Assembly: GCF_019977235.1 (NCBI RefSeq)
Contig: NZ_AP024646.1
Span: 4,464,001-4,528,000 of the forward strand
From: Arthrobacter sp. StoSoilB5
GTDB lineage: Bacteria > Actinomycetota > Actinomycetes > Actinomycetales > Micrococcaceae
Reading direction: 5' to 3'
DNA length: 64,000 bases
The notes under the pieces were generated by a model that saw nothing but the letters and a program-made list of their open reading frames with translations, was not told the origin of the DNA and ran no database searches. Below, in pieces: positions 45,272 through 54,672 of this stretch. Both the position numbers and the translations under genes were made by a program. Position 1 is the stretch's first letter. Each line of letters starts with the position of its first letter.

Positions 45272-47617
45272 CTACTGAACGGCCATGCTCGGGTCCAGTT
45301 GCTCGATGCCCTCAGGAGTCACAAGGACCACACGGGCCGTGCAAATGTCGTAGAACAAGCCCGTGGCCTGCGCTTGCCCGGCTGCCAAGGCCGGCCCAGT
45401 GACTGGGTGCTCTTCGAGTTTCTGGAGCTGGACAGCGACATTCACCATGCTTAGCTGGTCGAGGCGGCTGTAGCCTTCAGCTTCGGCAGCAAGGGCTACC
45501 GGATGACCGTCCAACAGCGAGCGGTAGCTCGGCCGGGCGTGCCCCAACCAGGCATCGAATCCCCCACCCAAAGCTGCCGGCGCACCCTCAGCGTCGGCTA
45601 TGACGGCCTTCATCGCGCCACAGTTCGAGTGGCCGCAGATCACGATCGAGTCCACGGACAAGCCCTTGACCGCGAACGCCAGTGTCGAGTCGATCGAGGC
45701 ATCCCGGCCATCAGGGCACACTACGTTGCCAATATTCCGCAGTGTCAGCAGGTCGCCGGGGCCGCTGCTGGTGATGAGGTTGGGGTTCACGCGCGAGTCG
45801 ACGCACGCAACAAACAGTGTGTCCGGATTCTGCCCCTCGGTCAGATCCTGCACCAGCGGGCGAACCTTATCTGCGTAGCGTCGATGGTATTTGTCGATGC
45901 CAAGGAGGATCGACCGCAGCGGAAGCTGCCCGCCGTCGTCGTGCGCTTCCTGGTGGGCCCTTTGCAAAGGCGAGGGCTGCCAGGAAGTCCGGGGCGGCAG
46001 GGGGAACTCGCGTGGATCTTGGCGCTGGGGCGTGTTGTCCGCGGCGTCTGTGAAAGCGGTGGTTCCATGTTCCTCCAGCACCACCGAGGCGCCGCTGGCG
46101 CGGTGTTGCGTCTGCCAGGCGACCAGCGCCTCGCGGAAAGCGTGATCGAGGTAATCGGCGTTGAGTTCAACCACTACGTCCTGGCCTTCGGGCACGGAGT
46201 GCAGGACGCGGTTCAGTCGGGGCAGGGCGAAGAAGCTACAGGACCCGGCGATCGTAACGCGCCACGGGAGCTGCCCCCCGGCGGGAGGATGGGCGTGGAC
46301 CTGGGCACGGAGTACCCGCCACAGCACGCAGAGGGCCGCGAGTGCGAGGCCGATAATGACGCCTTCGAGCAGGTTGAGTACAACAACGCATGCCAGCGTG
46401 ACCACGTAGACCAAGAGGTCGCCGGTGCGCAGGCTGGTTTTGATGTCGGCGACCTTGATGAGCTTGGCGCCGATAACCAGCAACAGGCCGGCCAGCACGG
46501 ACAAAGGAATCAGCTGGATGAGGCCAGCGAACAGTGCCGAGAACACCAGGACCCACACGCCGTGGAGGATGGCGGACGCCCGGCTCGCGGCGCCGGCCTC
46601 AACGTTGGTGGCGCTGCGGACGATCACGCCCGTCACCGGGAGGCCACCGAGCATTCCCGAAACCATGTTGGCGGAGCCTTGTCCTACGAGCTCGCGGTTG
46701 AGATTGGTGCGCGTGCCTGCGTGCATCTTGTCCACCGCGACCGCGGACAGCAGCGATTCGATGCTTGCGATCAGGGCTACCGTGATGACTGCCATGGCGG
46801 CGGCACGCCAGTTGCCGTCGGGCAAGCTGGGCAAGGCAATGGCGTCGAACAGCGAACCGCTGAAGCTGATGCGCTCAACGCTGGGCGCAACTGCTGCAGA
46901 CAAAGCGGTGATGGCGACGACCGCCGCCAGCGGGCCGGGAATCTTCCGCACTACAGTGGGCAGGTATTTCCAGGCAAGGAGGATGGCCACAACTGCCAAG
47001 CCCAGCAGGGCGGAATGCAGTTCGACGTTGGTGATGGCCGCTGGCAATGCGGTCAGGTTTTCGACGGCGGACCCAGCCGCCTGGCCACCGAGCAGCACAT
47101 GCAACTGCTGCAGGATGATCGTGATGCCGATGCCAGCCAGCATCGCTTTGACCACCACCGGCGAAACTGCCAGCGCCGCCCGGCCTACCCGGCTAATACC
47201 CAGCAACAACTGCACGACGCCGGCGGCTGCGGTAATAGCGCAGGTCACCTGCCAGCCGAACTCGTCAACCAGACCGGCCACGACGACTGTCAGTCCGGCG
47301 GCAGGGCCGCTCACCTGCAGTGGGGAGCCGCCCAGGCTGCCCGCGACGATTCCTCCGATGGCTGCTGCGATGAGCCCGGCCATGACGGGTGCTCCGGAGG
47401 CAGCGGCGATACCGAGCGAGAGCGGAAGGGCAACGAGGAAGACGACGAGGGATGCGGGGAGGTCGGCGCTCAGGTTGCTGAGGAAGTTGGGCTTGGTTGC
47501 TTTGCCCGGGCTTCCGGGCGGGTTCTTGCCCGGCGGGCTGTGGGAGTCGGTGGAGATGGACGCGGAGTCGTTCGACTGTGGCACTTGGTTTTCCTTTGGC
47601 TCGGAAATGCTGACCAC
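45272..47617 (-). CDS. SulP transporter fused to STAS-like and beta-carbonic anhydrase domains
   Basis: This 781-residue three-part protein begins with a SulP anion carrier of about ten to twelve membrane segments (FLVALPLSLGIAAASGAPVM, GSLGGSPLQVSGPAAGLTVV). A STAS-like segment lies near residues 440-520 (VVVELNADYLDHAFREAL). A beta-carbonic anhydrase with zinc ligands in FVACVDSRVNP and VICGHSNCGAM ends the chain (about 570-781). Related fusions are known in actinobacteria and marine bacteria and are thought to move bicarbonate. The start GTG 47617 lacks a clear ribosome site. Confidence 0.92.
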   Translation of the reverse strand: MVSISEPKENQVPQSNDSASISTDSHSPPGKNPPGSPGKATKPNFLSNLSADLPASLVVFLVALPLSLGIAAASGAPVMAGLIAAAIGGIVAGSLGGSPLQVSGPAAGLTVVVAGLVDEFGWQVTCAITAAAGVVQLLLGISRVGRAALAVSPVVVKAMLAGIGITIILQQLHVLLGGQAAGSAVENLTALPAAITNVELHSALLGLAVVAILLAWKYLPTVVRKIPGPLAAVVAITALSAAVAPSVERISFSGSLFDAIALPSLPDGNWRAAAMAVITVALIASIESLLSAVAVDKMHAGTRTNLNRELVGQGSANMVSGMLGGLPVTGVIVRSATNVEAGAASRASAILHGVWVLVFSALFAGLIQLIPLSVLAGLLLVIGAKLIKVADIKTSLRTGDLLVYVVTLACVVVLNLLEGVIIGLALAALCVLWRVLRAQVHAHPPAGGQLPWRVTIAGSCSFFALPRLNRVLHSVPEGQDVVVELNADYLDHAFREALVAWQTQHRASGASVVLEEHGTTAFTDAADNTPQRQDPREFPLPPRTSWQPSPLQRAHQEAHDDGGQLPLRSILLGIDKYHRRYADKVRPLVQDLTEGQNPDTLFVACVDSRVNPNLITSSGPGDLLTLRNIGNVVCPDGRDASIDSTLAFAVKGLSVDSIVICGHSNCGAMKAVIADAEGAPAALGGGFDAWLGHARPSYRSLLDGHPVALAAEAEGYSRLDQLSMVNVAVQLQKLEEHPVTGPALAAGQAQATGLFYDICTARVVLVTPEGIEQLDPSMAVQ

Positions 47618-47842
47618 TCCAGCCTAGGAATGCTGTCACGTGCAATGACAAGATGATGTGATTCTTGTGACAAAATCTGTGAACATGCGCCGTCATGTGG
47701 CGACCAAAGGGAACTTTTGCAGGGGTGCCGGGCGTTAGGGAGTTCCGCCTCTACCTCACCAAAGGTGTGGGATCCGGCATGCAGGCCTTGGCCGGCATAA
47801 ATTGAGGCAACGTAGTTCGCGCTTCCGATGCTCGCAGGGTGC

Positions 47843-48421
47843 CTAGCCCGCCAACGCCTTCTCCACCGCAGCGATCGCAGCAGCCGTAATCGATTCCCTC
47901 TCGCCGGAACCGTCCACCGTCAGCAGGATTCCACGCTGCGAGTAGGCGGTGACCACGGGCCGGGTTTCATCCCGATACAGCTCGAGCCTGCGCTGGATGA
48001 CCGTCTCTGTGTCGTCGCTGCGGCCCTGTTCCTTGGCACGCCTGAGCATCCGGTCAACGAGTTCCTCGTCAGCAACGGTCAGCTCGATGACAGCGTCAAG
48101 CTGCTCCCGCCTGGCAGCCAGCATTTCATCGAGCGCGCCGATCTGGATGACTGTACGCGGGTATCCATCCAACAGGCACCCGGCATTCGCGTCTGGTTCA
48201 GCCAGCCGCTCCCGGAGCATCGAAATGGTGATCGAATCGGGGACGAACTCACCGTTGTCCATGTATTTGCCGGCCTCGATTCCTAGCTCCGTTTGCTTGC
48301 CGACGTGGGCCCGGAAGAGGTCTCCGGTGGAGATGGCGGGAATGTTGAAGTGCCGTGCGATGTGCTCCGCTTGGGTGCCCTTGCCAGAGCCAGGAGGTCC
48401 CATGATGATCAGCCGCGCCAT
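47843..48421 (-). CDS. adk: Adenylate kinase, short-lid form
   Basis: This 192-residue kinase (ATP + AMP to 2 ADP) has the P loop IIMGPPGSGKGTQAEHIA, AMP site AISTGDLFRAH, LLDGYPRTVIQI and the short lid with GRSDDTETVIQRRLELY. The usual adk of actinobacteria sits in the ribosomal protein cluster; here there is no such neighbour, so this may be a second copy. The ATG 48421 is chosen from MARLIIMGPPG. Confidence 0.92.
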   Translation of the reverse strand: MARLIIMGPPGSGKGTQAEHIARHFNIPAISTGDLFRAHVGKQTELGIEAGKYMDNGEFVPDSITISMLRERLAEPDANAGCLLDGYPRTVIQIGALDEMLAARREQLDAVIELTVADEELVDRMLRRAKEQGRSDDTETVIQRRLELYRDETRPVVTAYSQRGILLTVDGSGERESITAAAIAAVEKALAG

Positions 48422-48522
48422 GTCACTGTCCGTTCGCGAAGGGCCCGCGCGCTCCAGCGCGCGTGGGACTGAGCATAGCAACGGGCGCGGCGCAGCGGCA
48501 GTGTCAGCAGGAACCTAACAGC

Positions 48523-48562
48523 AAGCCGACGACGGCGGGAGCCTCCCGCCGTCGTCGGCTTT
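48523..48562 (-). terminator. Terminator of the ArsR/AHSA1 pair
   Basis: AAGCCGACGACGGCGGGAG and its complement form a 19-bp stem right after the AHSA1 gene. Confidence 0.75.
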
Positions 48563-48583
48563 GGTTTGTATTCGGTACGGGAG

Positions 48584-49081
48584 TCAGGCGTTGGCCGGCT
48601 CCGCAAGGAGTGCGTCGACCTGGCCGATCGCTTGCCGCAGCCCTTCTTCCATGCCCATGTCCAACATCTTCTGAAGCTGTTCTTCAGAGTCAAAGCGCGT
48701 GGACATGGTCATGAGGGTGCGGTTGCCAACGGGCTCGAGTTTGACGGTGGCGTGAGCGGCTCCATGCTCGTGCAAGGGGATGCCCTGTTCGTCGGCAAAT
48801 CCGTAGTCGAATTCGAGGTGATCCGGGGCGTTGATGGTAGTGAACTGCCACCAGCCGTGGGCCTTTGTGCCGTCGGGCACCGTCATGTAATAAGCGGCCT
48901 CGCCTCCGGGAGTGAAATCGTGGGTTTCGAACGTGGCCGGCACGGTAGGCGGCCCCCACCACCGTTCGAGCTGGCGCGGATCCTCCCAGATTTTCCAAAC
49001 GCGCTGGACATCGGCATCGAACTCGGCAACGACGGTAAGGCTCAGGGCCTCGGCATTCTTGTCCACGCTGACCACGGTCAT
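48584..49081 (-). CDS. SRPBCC/AHSA1-type protein
   Basis: This 165-residue START-like fold protein has FDADVQRVWKIWEDPRQLER, the WWGPPTVPAT loop, and DFTPGGEAAYYM, all typical of the AHSA1/YndB-like group. A hydrophobic ligand is expected; none is known. AGGAAGGGAT precedes the ATG. It lies 13 bases after an ArsR-family gene, a common pairing in actinobacteria, and is presumably controlled by it. Confidence 0.86.
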   Translation of the reverse strand: MTVVSVDKNAEALSLTVVAEFDADVQRVWKIWEDPRQLERWWGPPTVPATFETHDFTPGGEAAYYMTVPDGTKAHGWWQFTTINAPDHLEFDYGFADEQGIPLHEHGAAHATVKLEPVGNRTLMTMSTRFDSEEQLQKMLDMGMEEGLRQAIGQVDALLAEPANA

Positions 49082-49094
49082 GGCAGATCCCTTC

Positions 49095-49442
49095 CTAATC
49101 TTCAGCGAGAATTTCGGCGATCCGGTGGGCACGTTCCCGCCAGATCATTTCGTATTGATCCAGCAGACGCCGGGCTTTTTGCAGTCCATCATGATTCCCC
49201 CGCACGATCTGCTCCCTCCCTCGCCTCTCCTTTGCCACAAGGGAGGCCCGTTCCAGGACCGCGACATGCTTCTGTACGGCCGCGAAACTCATGGCGTAGA
49301 GCGCGGACAAGCCGGAGACCGAATACTCCCCGGCCGTCACTCGGGTCAAAATGTCCCGGCGAGTGGCATCTGCCAAGGCTTGGAACAGGCGGTCAAGCTG
49401 GACGTCTTTTTCGGGTACCGAACTGAGCTGATCTACAACCAT
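49095..49442 (-). CDS. ArsR-family regulator
   Basis: This 115-residue winged-helix repressor (LFQALADATRRDILTRV, then FAAVQKHVAVLERASLV as recognition helix) lacks the metal-binding Cys pair, as do other regulators paired with AHSA1-like genes. Its start codon lies inside a perfect palindrome, suggesting that it represses itself by blocking both transcription and a leader-free start. Confidence 0.88.
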   Translation of the reverse strand: MVVDQLSSVPEKDVQLDRLFQALADATRRDILTRVTAGEYSVSGLSALYAMSFAAVQKHVAVLERASLVAKERRGREQIVRGNHDGLQKARRLLDQYEMIWRERAHRIAEILAED

Positions 49443-49451
49443 TTGGTTGTA
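49434..49451. promoter_or_regulatory. ArsR operator spanning its own start codon
   Basis: TACAACCATTTGGTTGTA has perfect 8-bp arms. The arsR ATG (49440-49442 on the minus strand) is in the centre. TATCGT follows on the upstream side and may be the -10 box. Confidence 0.65.
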
Positions 49452-49557
49452 CGATAGCGCCGGAGAAGAGGACTGTCAACGATTTCCGGCTACGGGACCC
49501 CCAGATCGCGACCAATACGTGGCCACCCCTTGCGGCCCGCATCGCAGGCGAGTAGCT

Positions 49558-49586
49558 TTTTGAAACGTCACAAAGAAAGCGTTTTC
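49558..49586. promoter_or_regulatory. LacI-type operators before the PL26-like gene
   Basis: GAAAGCGTTTTC (49575-49586) fits GAAA-N-CG-N-TTTC. A partial copy TTGAAACGTCACAA lies just upstream (49559-49572). The same GAAANCGNTTTC form occurs before the PL11 lyase gene. Confidence 0.55.
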
Positions 49587-49609
49587 CCAACCCTTAGGTG
49601 GAATCGATC

Positions 49610-52270
49610 ATGACTCAGCACGCCCCGATCACGTGGATCGATGGCGAACCGCCAACCGGACTCAGTGGTGGCACGACGTGGGGGGTGCCATTCCAACGCG
49701 GCACCGTCCAAGACGCCAAAGAGCTGTCCGTCCTCGACAGCACAGGCCGCAAAGTCAGCGCCCAAACCTGGCCGCTCGCCACCTGGCCGGACGGCTCACT
49801 CAAGTGGGCGGGCATCGCACTTGGCGCAACGAGCAACCCGACGAGCGCATACTCCGTCACCTCAAGCGGTACGCAAGCGCACGACGGCGACCCGGCAGGC
49901 GCCGTCGAACGCTCCCCTGAAGTGAGGGTCACCGAAACAGGTGACTCGGTCACCGTCTCCACTGGGCCCCTGGAAATGGTCCTGCCGCGGTCTGGCGCGA
50001 GCCTGTTCAGCAAGTTGTCCCGCGACGGTTCCGTGGTGGCGAAGGACGCACGGCTCGTGAGCCTGCTGCAGAACGGCGTTGCGGAAGGCGCGGGCAGCAT
50101 TACGCGCGAAGGCTTCACTGGAGAAGTCACGGCCTTGACGGTCGAGCAGCGCGGTCCCGTTCGCACCGTCGTGCGCTTGGAAGGCAAGCACAAGGCCCAC
50201 GCCGGCACCAGGGAGTGGCTCCCTTTCACCGTCCGGTTCTACTTCTACGCCGGCGCCCGGAGTGTGCGGGTGATGCACTCATTCATTTGGGACGGCGATG
50301 CCGCGCAGGACTTTCTGGCAGGACTCGGCGTCCAGTTCACTGTCCCGCTCGAGAGCGAATTGCACGATCGCCACGTCCGGATTGCCGGTGCGGACGGCGG
50401 ATTCCTTGTGGAGGCGGTCCGTGGAATCACAGGCCTGAGAAGGGATCCGGGCGAGGATGTGCGCGCCGCACAGGTCGCCGGGCGGCCAACGCCGCCGCTG
50501 AACGAATGGAGCACACTGGTTTCCGAACGGCTCCACCTCATCCCCGCATGGAACGACTACACCCTCACACAGCTGAGCGCGGACGGCTTTGAGCTGCGCA
50601 AACGCACGGCACCGGGCAACGGTTGGGTGGGCATTTCCGGCGGAACCCGGTCCGCGGGCTTTTGCTCCCTGAGTGACCTGCGGGGCGGATTCGGGGTGGG
50701 CGTGCGGGATTTCTGGCAGTCGCACCCGGGGCAGTTGGACATCCGCGGAGCCGCAACAGACAACGCAACAGTAACTGCCTGGCTCTACTCCCCCGAAGCC
50801 CAGCCGATGGACCTGCGTTTCTATCACGACGGCCTCGGCCAGGACACCTTCGAGGAACAACTCGAGGGGCTCGAGATCACGTACGAGGATTACGAGCCCG
50901 GCTTCGGCAATCCCACGGGAATTGCACGAACCCACGAGCTCACGCTGTTCGCGTACGACGCCACGCCCAGCACCGAATCTCTCGCCGCGGACGCCCGGGG
51001 CGCGTCCACTCCCCCGCTATTGCAGCCATCACCTGAGTACCTGCACTCCGCGGGTGTCTTTGGCGACTGGACGCCGGTGGACCGCAGCACCCCGGCGCGG
51101 GCGGCACTCGAAGACAAGCTCGATTTCCTGTTCGACTTCTACCAAGGCCAAAGGGAGCAGCGCCGCTGGTACGGATTCTGGAACTACGGGGACGTCATGC
51201 ACACCTACGATTCGGACAGGCACGTCTGGCGGTACGACGTCGGCGGCTACGCGTGGGACAACTCGGAACTCTCGCCCGACCTCTGGCTTTGGTACATGTA
51301 CCTGCGCTCGGGCCGGGCCGACGTCTTCCGCTTCGCCGAGGCAATGACGCGCCACACTGGCGAGGTGGACGTCTACCATGTGGGCCCGTGTCGTGGCCTG
51401 GGCTCCCGGCACAACGTGCAGCACTGGGGGTGCAGCGCCAAGCAATTACGCATCAGCACCCCGGCATACCGGCGCTTCTACTACTACCTCACGGCGGACG
51501 AGCGCACCGGCGATCTCCTCACCGAGCTTGTGGACAGCGACCAGAACTTCCTCGGGTTGGACCCCGTCCGCAAAGTGCGTCCCGACGCCGATACCTACCG
51601 CCCGGACCGCGGCGCGTTGGGCGTCGGGCTCGGTACCGACTGGGGCTCGCTCGCCGCCACGTGGCTCACCGACTGGGAACGCACCGGCAACCCGCGCTCG
51701 CGCGACCGGCTCTTAGGCACCATGGCTGACATCGGCGCGCTCAAGTACGGCTTCCTCACCGGCGAGGCGCTCTACGACCTGGACAAAGGAAGGTTCGACG
51801 CCGGACGCGAAGTCATCAGCGTCTCGCACCTAAGTGCCGTGTTTGGTTTGGTGGAAATCTGCAGCGAACTGATCAGCTTGGTACCGGATGCATCTTTTGA
51901 GAACGCGTGGCTGCAGTACTGCCGGTTATTCCTGGCCAGCCCGGAGGAGCAAAAGGCCGAGGTTGGACAGCCACTTGCAGGCATCTACCTGACTCAGGCG
52001 CACAGCCGACTCACGGCCTACGCCGCAGCTCGACTCGGGTCCCCGGATTTGGCGGAGCTGGCGTGGGAGAGCTTTGCCGAGGGCGGCGAGAACCTCAACC
52101 ATGCCGAGGCCTTCACGCTGAAGGAGATCCTGCCACCGCTCGTCCTTCAGCCGGTGGACGAGGCTCCAACCGTTTCCACCAATGACACCGCCCAGTTCGG
52201 CCTGGCCGTCATCCAAAACCTGGCCCTCATCGGAGGCGACTTGCCCGCTTTGGAGGTCCCGGCGTCGTAA
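49610..52270 (+). CDS. Exo-rhamnogalacturonan lyase-like protein (PL26, PcRGLX/YetA type)
   Basis: This 886-residue protein without a signal peptide resembles the YetA/PcRGLX family. It has an N-terminal RIFT-barrel-like part (WGVPFQRGTVQDAKELSVLD, then TWPLATWPDGSLKWAGIAL), a central beta part and a C-terminal alpha/alpha toroid (WYGFWNYGDVMHTYD, GGYAWDNSELSPDLWLWYM, HWGCSAKQLRIS). The fungal member is an exo-acting rhamnogalacturonan lyase. As a cytoplasmic enzyme it would finish oligomers released outside by the PL11 enzyme 7 kb away. AGGTGGA eight bases before ATG 49610 sets the start. The family call is from memory of motifs. Confidence 0.72.
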   Translation: MTQHAPITWIDGEPPTGLSGGTTWGVPFQRGTVQDAKELSVLDSTGRKVSAQTWPLATWPDGSLKWAGIALGATSNPTSAYSVTSSGTQAHDGDPAGAVERSPEVRVTETGDSVTVSTGPLEMVLPRSGASLFSKLSRDGSVVAKDARLVSLLQNGVAEGAGSITREGFTGEVTALTVEQRGPVRTVVRLEGKHKAHAGTREWLPFTVRFYFYAGARSVRVMHSFIWDGDAAQDFLAGLGVQFTVPLESELHDRHVRIAGADGGFLVEAVRGITGLRRDPGEDVRAAQVAGRPTPPLNEWSTLVSERLHLIPAWNDYTLTQLSADGFELRKRTAPGNGWVGISGGTRSAGFCSLSDLRGGFGVGVRDFWQSHPGQLDIRGAATDNATVTAWLYSPEAQPMDLRFYHDGLGQDTFEEQLEGLEITYEDYEPGFGNPTGIARTHELTLFAYDATPSTESLAADARGASTPPLLQPSPEYLHSAGVFGDWTPVDRSTPARAALEDKLDFLFDFYQGQREQRRWYGFWNYGDVMHTYDSDRHVWRYDVGGYAWDNSELSPDLWLWYMYLRSGRADVFRFAEAMTRHTGEVDVYHVGPCRGLGSRHNVQHWGCSAKQLRISTPAYRRFYYYLTADERTGDLLTELVDSDQNFLGLDPVRKVRPDADTYRPDRGALGVGLGTDWGSLAATWLTDWERTGNPRSRDRLLGTMADIGALKYGFLTGEALYDLDKGRFDAGREVISVSHLSAVFGLVEICSELISLVPDASFENAWLQYCRLFLASPEEQKAEVGQPLAGIYLTQAHSRLTAYAAARLGSPDLAELAWESFAEGGENLNHAEAFTLKEILPPLVLQPVDEAPTVSTNDTAQFGLAVIQNLALIGGDLPALEVPAS

Positions 52271-52290
52271 GTCCTGCGGAAGCCACGGCG

Positions 52291-53169
52291 CTAGGAACTC
52301 GACCGCGGATGCATGATCCGCATCTGGTCCCATGTGCGCTCGGAGGCAGCGATGTTCTGGTTGGAGCGTTCGCGGTCCAGGGAGGCAAGTTCGACGGCGA
52401 TCGCCTGGACCGCGGCCACCGCACCTGTCAGGGACGGGAAGAAGCCGGCACCTTCGGTGGGGACGACGATCCGGTGCAGGGCGTGCACTGCCACAGGCGA
52501 TCCCGCGCTATCCGTGATGGAAACCACCGGCGCCCCGATGTTGTGGGCAATGTCCACGGCGCGAATGGTGCTGTCGTAAACCCTCCAGAGGCTAATGGCG
52601 ATGACGAGGTCCTCGGCGCCCAGCCGCGCAATGGCATTGGTCAGGGCGGCGACGTCGGCATCGAGGAGCCGGACGTTGTAACCGGCGATGATTGCGTTGT
52701 GCTCCAAGGCCTTGCCGGGGATGGCGTAGCTTCCTGCTGCCACAATGAAGGTTTGCCGGGCACCGGCAATGGCCTGGGCAATCTGGTGGATTGTGTCGGC
52801 ATCCAGAGTTCGTTCAAAATGGGCCAAATTGGCGCGATCGGTTGAGACGGCAGCCTGTGCAGGACTACTGATATGGCCATTGTGCTCCGCAGCAACTTCC
52901 ACTGCGCTCAGCGACGCCAGGAACCGTGACCTGAGCTCAAATTGGAAGTCAGCCCAGCCCTTGAATCCCAGTGTTTGCGCGGTCCTGGTCACTGTGGAGG
53001 CGTTCGAATTGGCCGCGGCAGCAATGTCACTGACGGACCCGTAGGAAGCAAGGCGGGGCTGCGAGCGCAGGATTCCAACTACCTGCATCTGACGAGCTGC
53101 AAGCTTGCGGCCCTGAACACGGCTATCCAGCCACTCGGTCAACGTTGACGAGTCGAAATCTTCTTCCAC
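52291..53169 (-). CDS. RpiR-family regulator with SIS domain
   Basis: This 292-residue regulator has an N-terminal HTH_6 domain (about 20-90, SVSDIAAAANSNASTVTRTA, LGFKGWADFQFELR) and a SIS phosphosugar-binding domain (about 130-260, TFIVAAGSYAIPGKALEHNA, DLVIAISLWRVYDSTI). RpiR proteins usually sense a phosphorylated sugar or related acid. It is divergent from an MFS/GAF/amidohydrolase operon and lies 20 bases beyond the convergent PL26-like gene. GTG start with AGGTAGG upstream. Confidence 0.9.
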   Translation of the reverse strand: MEEDFDSSTLTEWLDSRVQGRKLAARQMQVVGILRSQPRLASYGSVSDIAAAANSNASTVTRTAQTLGFKGWADFQFELRSRFLASLSAVEVAAEHNGHISSPAQAAVSTDRANLAHFERTLDADTIHQIAQAIAGARQTFIVAAGSYAIPGKALEHNAIIAGYNVRLLDADVAALTNAIARLGAEDLVIAISLWRVYDSTIRAVDIAHNIGAPVVSITDSAGSPVAVHALHRIVVPTEGAGFFPSLTGAVAAVQAIAVELASLDRERSNQNIAASERTWDQMRIMHPRSSS

Positions 53170-53216
53170 CTATTGACCTACCTCACACTTTCGCCGTACC
53201 TTCGATACATCGCATC

Positions 53217-53232
53217 TGCACAGACTTGTGCA
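53217..53232. promoter_or_regulatory. Palindrome TGCACA-GACT-TGTGCA
   Basis: Perfect 6-bp arms in the 108-bp region between the RpiR gene and the divergent MFS operon make this the natural candidate for the RpiR operator. Confidence 0.5.
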
Positions 53233-53277
53233 TATTCCTAAAAATGTACAACTTGGCCCACTTTGGCAGGAATCACC

Positions 53278-54672
53278 ATGTCTCTCACCGCACGCTTGGA
53301 TCGTCTGGCTCTCAGTCGACCACACTACAAGCTTCTCCTCATCGGAGGCCTCGGCTACTCATTCGACGGCATGGACGGCGCAGTGGTCGCGTTCCTGCTC
53401 CCTCGAATCCAGGAATTGTGGGGCCTCAGCACTGCCAGCCTCGGCCTGGTAGGTTCAGCCGCCCCGTTGGGCTTCTTCTTTGGCGCCATCCTCTCCGGAT
53501 GGATGGGCGACCGATTTGGCCGGAAGAAGGTCATGCTGTGGGCGCTCGCCTTCTACTGCCTCATGTCAGTGGTGGCAGCCATGGCTCCCAACTTCGAGGT
53601 CTTCCTGATTGCACGGATCTTTGCAGGATTGGGTGCAGGCGCAGAAAGCGTCATCATCGCCCCGTTCCTGTCAGAGTTCATTCCCCCGAAGCGTCGCGGC
53701 TGGTTCATTGGAACCCTTGCCGGCTTCTTCTCCTTCGGCTTTGTGGGCGCTGCATTAATTGGCCGGTTCATTGTGCCGATGGGCGAGGACGGTTGGCGCT
53801 GGGCCCAAGTGGTCACGGCCATACCGATCCTTCTCCTGCTCTGGTGGCGGCGCAGCCTGCCGGAATCACCGCGCTTCCTCATCAGCCGTGGCCGCGTAGC
53901 CGAAGCAACAGAGGTGGTGGAGCGCTTTGAGCAGAGCGTGGTCAAGGCCACGGGCAAAAACCTCGCTTCCCTGCCTCCAGCCCCGGAGGAAATCGCCACG
54001 CATGAGCAGAAGATCAGCATCTGGAATGCACTGAAGTTCATGTGGTCCAAGGCCATGCGCCGACGGACGGCCGTCATCTGGCTGATCTGGTTCGTGATCA
54101 CCTTCTCCTACTACGGCTTCTTCTCCTGGATTCCCACACTGCTGGTGGGCCGGGGTATCACCGTAACCAAGAGCTTTGAATACTCGATCATCATTTACCT
54201 GGCGCAGATTCCGGGCTACTTCTCGGCAGCATGGCTGTGCGACCGGATCGACCGCAAGAACACGATCGCCCTGTACCTTGCGGGATCGGCTCTCAGCGCG
54301 TTCTGGCTGAGCCAATCCAACGATTCCGGCATGATCCTGGTGGCCGCCGCAACATTGTCCTTCTTCCTGAACGGCACGTATGCCGGCGTCTACGCCTACA
54401 CCCCTGAGCTCTTCCCCACCTGGATGCGCGCCACCGGTGTTGGCCTGGCCAGCGCAGTTGGCCGTATCGGCAGCATCCTCGCACCGTCCATCATCGGTAT
54501 CTTCGCCGCTTCCCTTGGCTTCGGCGGGGTGTTCACCATGACCACAGTGGTTCTGACCATTGGCGTTCTTGGCGTGGTGATCTTCGGCGCATCCACGGCG
54601 GGCAAGTCCTTGGAGGACATCAACGCCCGCGCCGAACATGATCCGGCAGCGGCAGGGACAGTGAGCAAATGA
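53278..54672 (+). CDS. MFS transporter, aromatic acid/sugar porter type
   Basis: This 464-residue twelve-segment carrier has the cytoplasmic loop motif GWMGDRFGRKKVMLWALAFY, FLSEFIPPKRRGWFIGTL, PESPRFLISRGR before the long central loop and TPELFPTWMRATGVGLA near the end. These marks are shared by the metabolite:H+ symporters for aromatic acids and sugars; the substrate is unknown. AGGA six bases before ATG 53278. Its stop overlaps the next start (ATGA). Confidence 0.9.
   Translation: MSLTARLDRLALSRPHYKLLLIGGLGYSFDGMDGAVVAFLLPRIQELWGLSTASLGLVGSAAPLGFFFGAILSGWMGDRFGRKKVMLWALAFYCLMSVVAAMAPNFEVFLIARIFAGLGAGAESVIIAPFLSEFIPPKRRGWFIGTLAGFFSFGFVGAALIGRFIVPMGEDGWRWAQVVTAIPILLLLWWRRSLPESPRFLISRGRVAEATEVVERFEQSVVKATGKNLASLPPAPEEIATHEQKISIWNALKFMWSKAMRRRTAVIWLIWFVITFSYYGFFSWIPTLLVGRGITVTKSFEYSIIIYLAQIPGYFSAAWLCDRIDRKNTIALYLAGSALSAFWLSQSNDSGMILVAAATLSFFLNGTYAGVYAYTPELFPTWMRATGVGLASAVGRIGSILAPSIIGIFAASLGFGGVFTMTTVVLTIGVLGVVIFGASTAGKSLEDINARAEHDPAAAGTVSK

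Noticed and set aside
45503..47656. A 717-codon open frame on the plus strand opposite the SulP fusion
   Set aside because: Its composition (Gln, Asp, Arg and His-rich, no domains) is that of an antisense shadow, and the minus-strand gene has intact motifs throughout.
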